A stretch of DNA of 64,000 nt from Prevotella brunnea (lineage in GTDB: Bacteria > Bacteroidota > Bacteroidia > Bacteroidales > Bacteroidaceae), in assembly GCF_008016795.1 (NCBI RefSeq), contig NZ_SDIK01000056.1:1-64000 (forward strand), in the 5' to 3' direction. Below the pieces are notes generated by a model. The model made no database searches, was not told where the DNA came from, and worked only from the letters and a program-made list of their open reading frames with translations. Made by a program: the position numbers and the translations under genes. Positions 61,791-64,000 of the stretch are shown one piece after another (the stretch's first letter is position 1; each line of letters starts with the position of its first letter).

Positions 61791-62736
61791 GATAAAAGCC
61801 GAGGCTAAACGTCTCGGCTTTTTCGCTTGTGGGGCGGCTCGTGCCGAAAAGGTGGACAAGGACACTGCACGGAGGGTCAGGACGTGGATAGAAAAGGGCG
61901 GAAATGCGGAAATGGGGTACATGGCAAACCACACCGACAAACGACTCGACCCAGGATTGCTCGTCCCCGGAACGAAAACCATCCTGTCGTTGGCGATGAA
62001 CTACGCACCGGCAGAGCACATTCCCCCCGAAGGGTATCAAATTGCTGCCTATGCTTACGGCAGAGATTATCATGAGGTAATGAAAGAAAAACTGCGCGAG
62101 CTGTTGCAACGACTCAACGAGGCAGATGCACTCCCACCCCTACCCGCAGATGGCAATGCGGAAATACGCACATTCGTGGACACGGCACCGGTGCTCGAAC
62201 GCTATTGGGCGTGGCGATGCGGACTGGGATGGGTGGGGAAAAACCATCAGCTCATCATTCCCCATGCCGGGTCGATGTTCTTTCTCGGCGAAATTTTCCT
62301 GCCTTTCGAACTGGATGCCTACGATGAACCCATGCGAAACCACTGCGGAAACTGCCAACGGTGCATCGACGCTTGTCCCACGGCAGCACTCGGCGAGGAC
62401 AAGGAGTTCGATTCCGCCAAATGTCTGTCCTACCAACTCATAGAAAATCGTGGCGAACTATCCGACGAAGCAAAACGCACCATGGGCAATTGCATCTATG
62501 GTTGCGACCGGTGTCAGCAGGCTTGCCCATGGAATCGGTTTGCCATACCTTCGGACAATCCCGATTTCATGCCGCGACGAGAACTCTTGAGCATGACGAA
62601 AGAGGAATGGAACAACCTCACCATAGAGGAATATCGCCGCCTGTTCAAAGGTTCGGCGGTGAAACGCGCCAAATATGAAGGTCTGAAACGCAACATTGAG
62701 GCGGCAGGGACACCACCCACCGGGGACAAGGGCTAA
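61759..62736 (+). CDS. queG: epoxyqueuosine reductase
   Basis: QueG performs the last step of queuosine synthesis in tRNA using cobalamin and two [4Fe-4S] clusters. The 325-residue protein has LGFFACGAARAE at the N-terminus, ILSLAMNYAP, DTAPVLERYWAWRCGLGWVGKNHQLI (with the catalytic-site Asp), and the cluster ligands CGNCQRCIDACP and CIYGCDRCQQACPWNRFA. The start overlaps the deacetylase stop by 32 bp; ATG at 61750 is an alternative three codons upstream. It probably shares a transcript with the deacetylase and DUF2723 genes. Confidence 0.96.
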   Translation: MNSKYSKLATKIKAEAKRLGFFACGAARAEKVDKDTARRVRTWIEKGGNAEMGYMANHTDKRLDPGLLVPGTKTILSLAMNYAPAEHIPPEGYQIAAYAYGRDYHEVMKEKLRELLQRLNEADALPPLPADGNAEIRTFVDTAPVLERYWAWRCGLGWVGKNHQLIIPHAGSMFFLGEIFLPFELDAYDEPMRNHCGNCQRCIDACPTAALGEDKEFDSAKCLSYQLIENRGELSDEAKRTMGNCIYGCDRCQQACPWNRFAIPSDNPDFMPRRELLSMTKEEWNNLTIEEYRRLFKGSAVKRAKYEGLKRNIEAAGTPPTGDKG

Positions 62737-62774
62737 GTCCGCACGCGAGAAGTCTTTTCCGTCCATGGGGAGGA

Positions 62775-63045
62775 AAAAAGTTCGATAATGTCCTAAATTT
62801 TCTTCATTCCTCCATCCAAAGCTTAGCTTTTGCACGCCGAAAGCTTAGCGTTTGCAATGCAAAAGGTCATGTATTGCAGTGCAAAAGCTAAGCTTTTAAA
62901 CAGCAATTAATATTCTCCTGATTATCAGTGGATTACGAAGTGTGTCGAGAACGTGGTTTTTGTAATGTAATTTCATGGCGATTAGAACATAATTGGGAAA
63001 AGATAAAGAAATTCTCACTGCCATGCGCCACCGGGAAATCCCAAT
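62775..63045 (-). repeat. medium-length copy (K) of the dispersed palindrome element, inverted
   Basis: The array is at 62816-62900: units at 62816 and 62838, a half unit CAAAAGGTCATG at 62860 and a unit at 62882. The flank (GATTATCAGTGGATTACGAA, then GTTTTTGTAATGTAATTTCA and the AAAGATAAAGAAATTCTCAC region) is nearly identical, in reverse, to copy I. Both lack the internal block of copy A. Between K and the next promoter nothing else is seen. Confidence 0.82.
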
Positions 63046-63148
63046 GACCGTGGGGAGAAAACAAGAGCTTCATGTTACAAAACTATGAAAAAAAACGGAA
63101 GAAAAGGAATTATTAACAAATTAATAGGTCATATTCGGCATAAATATC

Positions 63149-63156
63149 TACCTTTG
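63149..63156 (+). promoter_or_regulatory. promoter of the GT39-like gene
   Basis: TACCTTTG lies 87 bp before the start at 63244. Confidence 0.65.
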
Positions 63157-63243
63157 CACACATCCTTACGCCGCAAAACTGAAAACAAGCGGCATGATGA
63201 CAAACCAAGAGCATATATATAAAAGGTATAAGATTCTGACTAC

Positions 63244-64000
63244 ATGAGATGGAATAAATCGGACGCGGCATCCTGTTATGTTTTGTTTCTCCTCGCGGTG
63301 CTGCCAACATTGTTCCTGAGAGACTTCACCCCCGCCAACGAATTGCGCTATCTGAGCATCGCCGAAGAAGCCCTGCGCAACCATACGTTCTTTACTTTCA
63401 CCAACCACGGCGTAGCGTATGCCGACAAGCCACCACTCTATTTTTGGTGGGTCATGCTCGGGAAATGGATGTTTGGAACTCACCGAATGTGGTTTCTCTC
63501 GCTCGCTTCGCTCGTTCCCGCCCTCATCACCGTGAGAACCATGGATAAATGGGTGGAAGGAGAAATGCCCGACACCAACCGAACCATCGCCCGCATGATG
63601 CTGCTCACGGGCGGACTCTTCGCCGGTCTTGCCGTAACGCTGCGCATGGACATGCTCTTATGTATGTTCATCGTCCTCGCCCTGCGCGAGTTCCATCGCA
63701 TGACTCGCCCGCAGGAGAACCGCAATCGCTCCGCGCTCCTGCTGGGTCTCTACACCTTCCTCGCCGTGTTTAGCAAAGGCATGGTGGGTCTGCTCGTCCC
63801 ACTCTGCTCCTCCGTGGTTTACCTGCTGTGGAACGGCGAAATCAAAACACTCTTCCGCTATTGGGGATGGCGAACCTGGGTGCTTCCATTGTTGGGTGCC
63901 ACGCTCTGGCTCGGCGCCGTCTATGCGGAAGGCGGTACGGAATATCTCCATAACCTTGTCTTTCATCAGACGTTCGACCGTGCGGTCAATTCCTTCCATC
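63244..64000 (+). CDS. GT39/ArnT-like glycosyltransferase, 3' end beyond the window
   Basis: The frame is open from ATG 63244 to the window edge, about 252 residues. It begins MRWNKSDAASCYVLFLLAVL, a first helix, followed by LRDFTPANELRYLSIAEEAL, the GT-C equivalent of the 'DE.RY' loop, and VAYADKPPLYFWWVMLGKWM, matching the 'KPPL..W' block of ArnT/PMT family 39 enzymes. Several more helices follow. Such proteins transfer a sugar from a polyprenyl phosphate to lipid A or a protein in the periplasm. A role in lipid A or protein glycosylation fits the nearby DUF2723 gene, but the donor is unknown. Confidence 0.88.
   Translation, partial: MRWNKSDAASCYVLFLLAVLPTLFLRDFTPANELRYLSIAEEALRNHTFFTFTNHGVAYADKPPLYFWWVMLGKWMFGTHRMWFLSLASLVPALITVRTMDKWVEGEMPDTNRTIARMMLLTGGLFAGLAVTLRMDMLLCMFIVLALREFHRMTRPQENRNRSALLLGLYTFLAVFSKGMVGLLVPLCSSVVYLLWNGEIKTLFRYWGWRTWVLPLLGATLWLGAVYAEGGTEYLHNLVFHQTFDRAVNSFH

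Noticed and set aside
3141-62900. CRISPR array interpretation of the palindromic repeats
   Set aside because: The spacers are only 5-6 bases and similar to each other, the arrays have four or five units, and no cas genes are present.

Overview
The window is chromosomal DNA from a Bacteroidales bacterium, most likely an oral-type Prevotellaceae species. Three things point there. Nearly every transcription unit starts with the Bacteroidetes -7 box TAnnTTTG. The gene families are typical of the group: a C10 (interpain/streptopain-type) protease with a type IX secretion tail, DUF2723, DUF4827, a TonB receptor with a lipoprotein partner, and a fused Nfn-type oxidoreductase. Ribosome binding sites are weak and A-rich. 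There are no rRNA or tRNA genes, no prophage, no CRISPR and no intact insertion sequence.

Layout. 0.1-2.7 kb: a 5'-truncated TPR/HTH membrane regulator, a thioredoxin lipoprotein and a short-chain dehydrogenase. 3.3-6.3 kb: a candidate small RNA on the minus strand, an in-frame HPPK-TPR fusion, a membrane TPR protein, ribH and a small unknown gene. 6.8-10.5 kb (minus): MBOAT acyltransferase, SGNH-type partner and a TetR regulator. 10.6-21.7 kb (plus): maeB, then a TolC/HlyD/two-permease export operon that lacks an ATPase gene, a YeiH-type exporter, serB and a nitroreductase. 22.2-27.6 kb (plus): DUF4827 lipoprotein, glmM, a HAD phosphatase read from an apparently leaderless mRNA, a nucleoside phosphorylase and mnmE. 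28.4-35.5 kb (mostly minus): DHH phosphoesterase, sugar nucleotidyltransferase, M20 dipeptidase, ZIP transporter, gamma-carbonic-anhydrase-like protein, cyclophilin (plus) and a LysM glucosaminidase. 36.0-43.2 kb: C10 protease, Mrp ATPase, glyA and a small secreted protein. 43.6-48.1 kb (minus): a TonB receptor/lipoprotein pair. 48.7-55.0 kb: yaaA, two very small genes, rubrerythrin, serS and an Nfn-like fusion. 55.6-64.0 kb: trkH, a DUF2723 glycosyltransferase-like protein, a polysaccharide deacetylase, queG and the start of a GT39/ArnT-like gene.

The most unusual feature is not a gene. Eleven intergenic regions carry arrays of a 22-bp unit built from the near-palindrome AAAAGCTTAGCTTTTG. 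The unit spacing is 22 bp almost everywhere. Six of the arrays sit inside a longer conserved element of about 250-420 bp that occurs in both orientations and in full and internally shortened forms. Two further, unrelated 22-bp-period arrays (6329-6420 and 27796-28015) lie directly beside members of the family. A period of two helical turns with phased A/T tracts suggests curved DNA or sites for a DNA-organising protein; this is inference. Two arrays contain long inverted repeats whose arms appear to have changed together.

Two very small genes are supported by their own signals. One is a 28-residue membrane protein with promoter, ribosome binding site and terminator (49787-50025). The other is a 37-residue basic protein on the minus strand (49476-49631).
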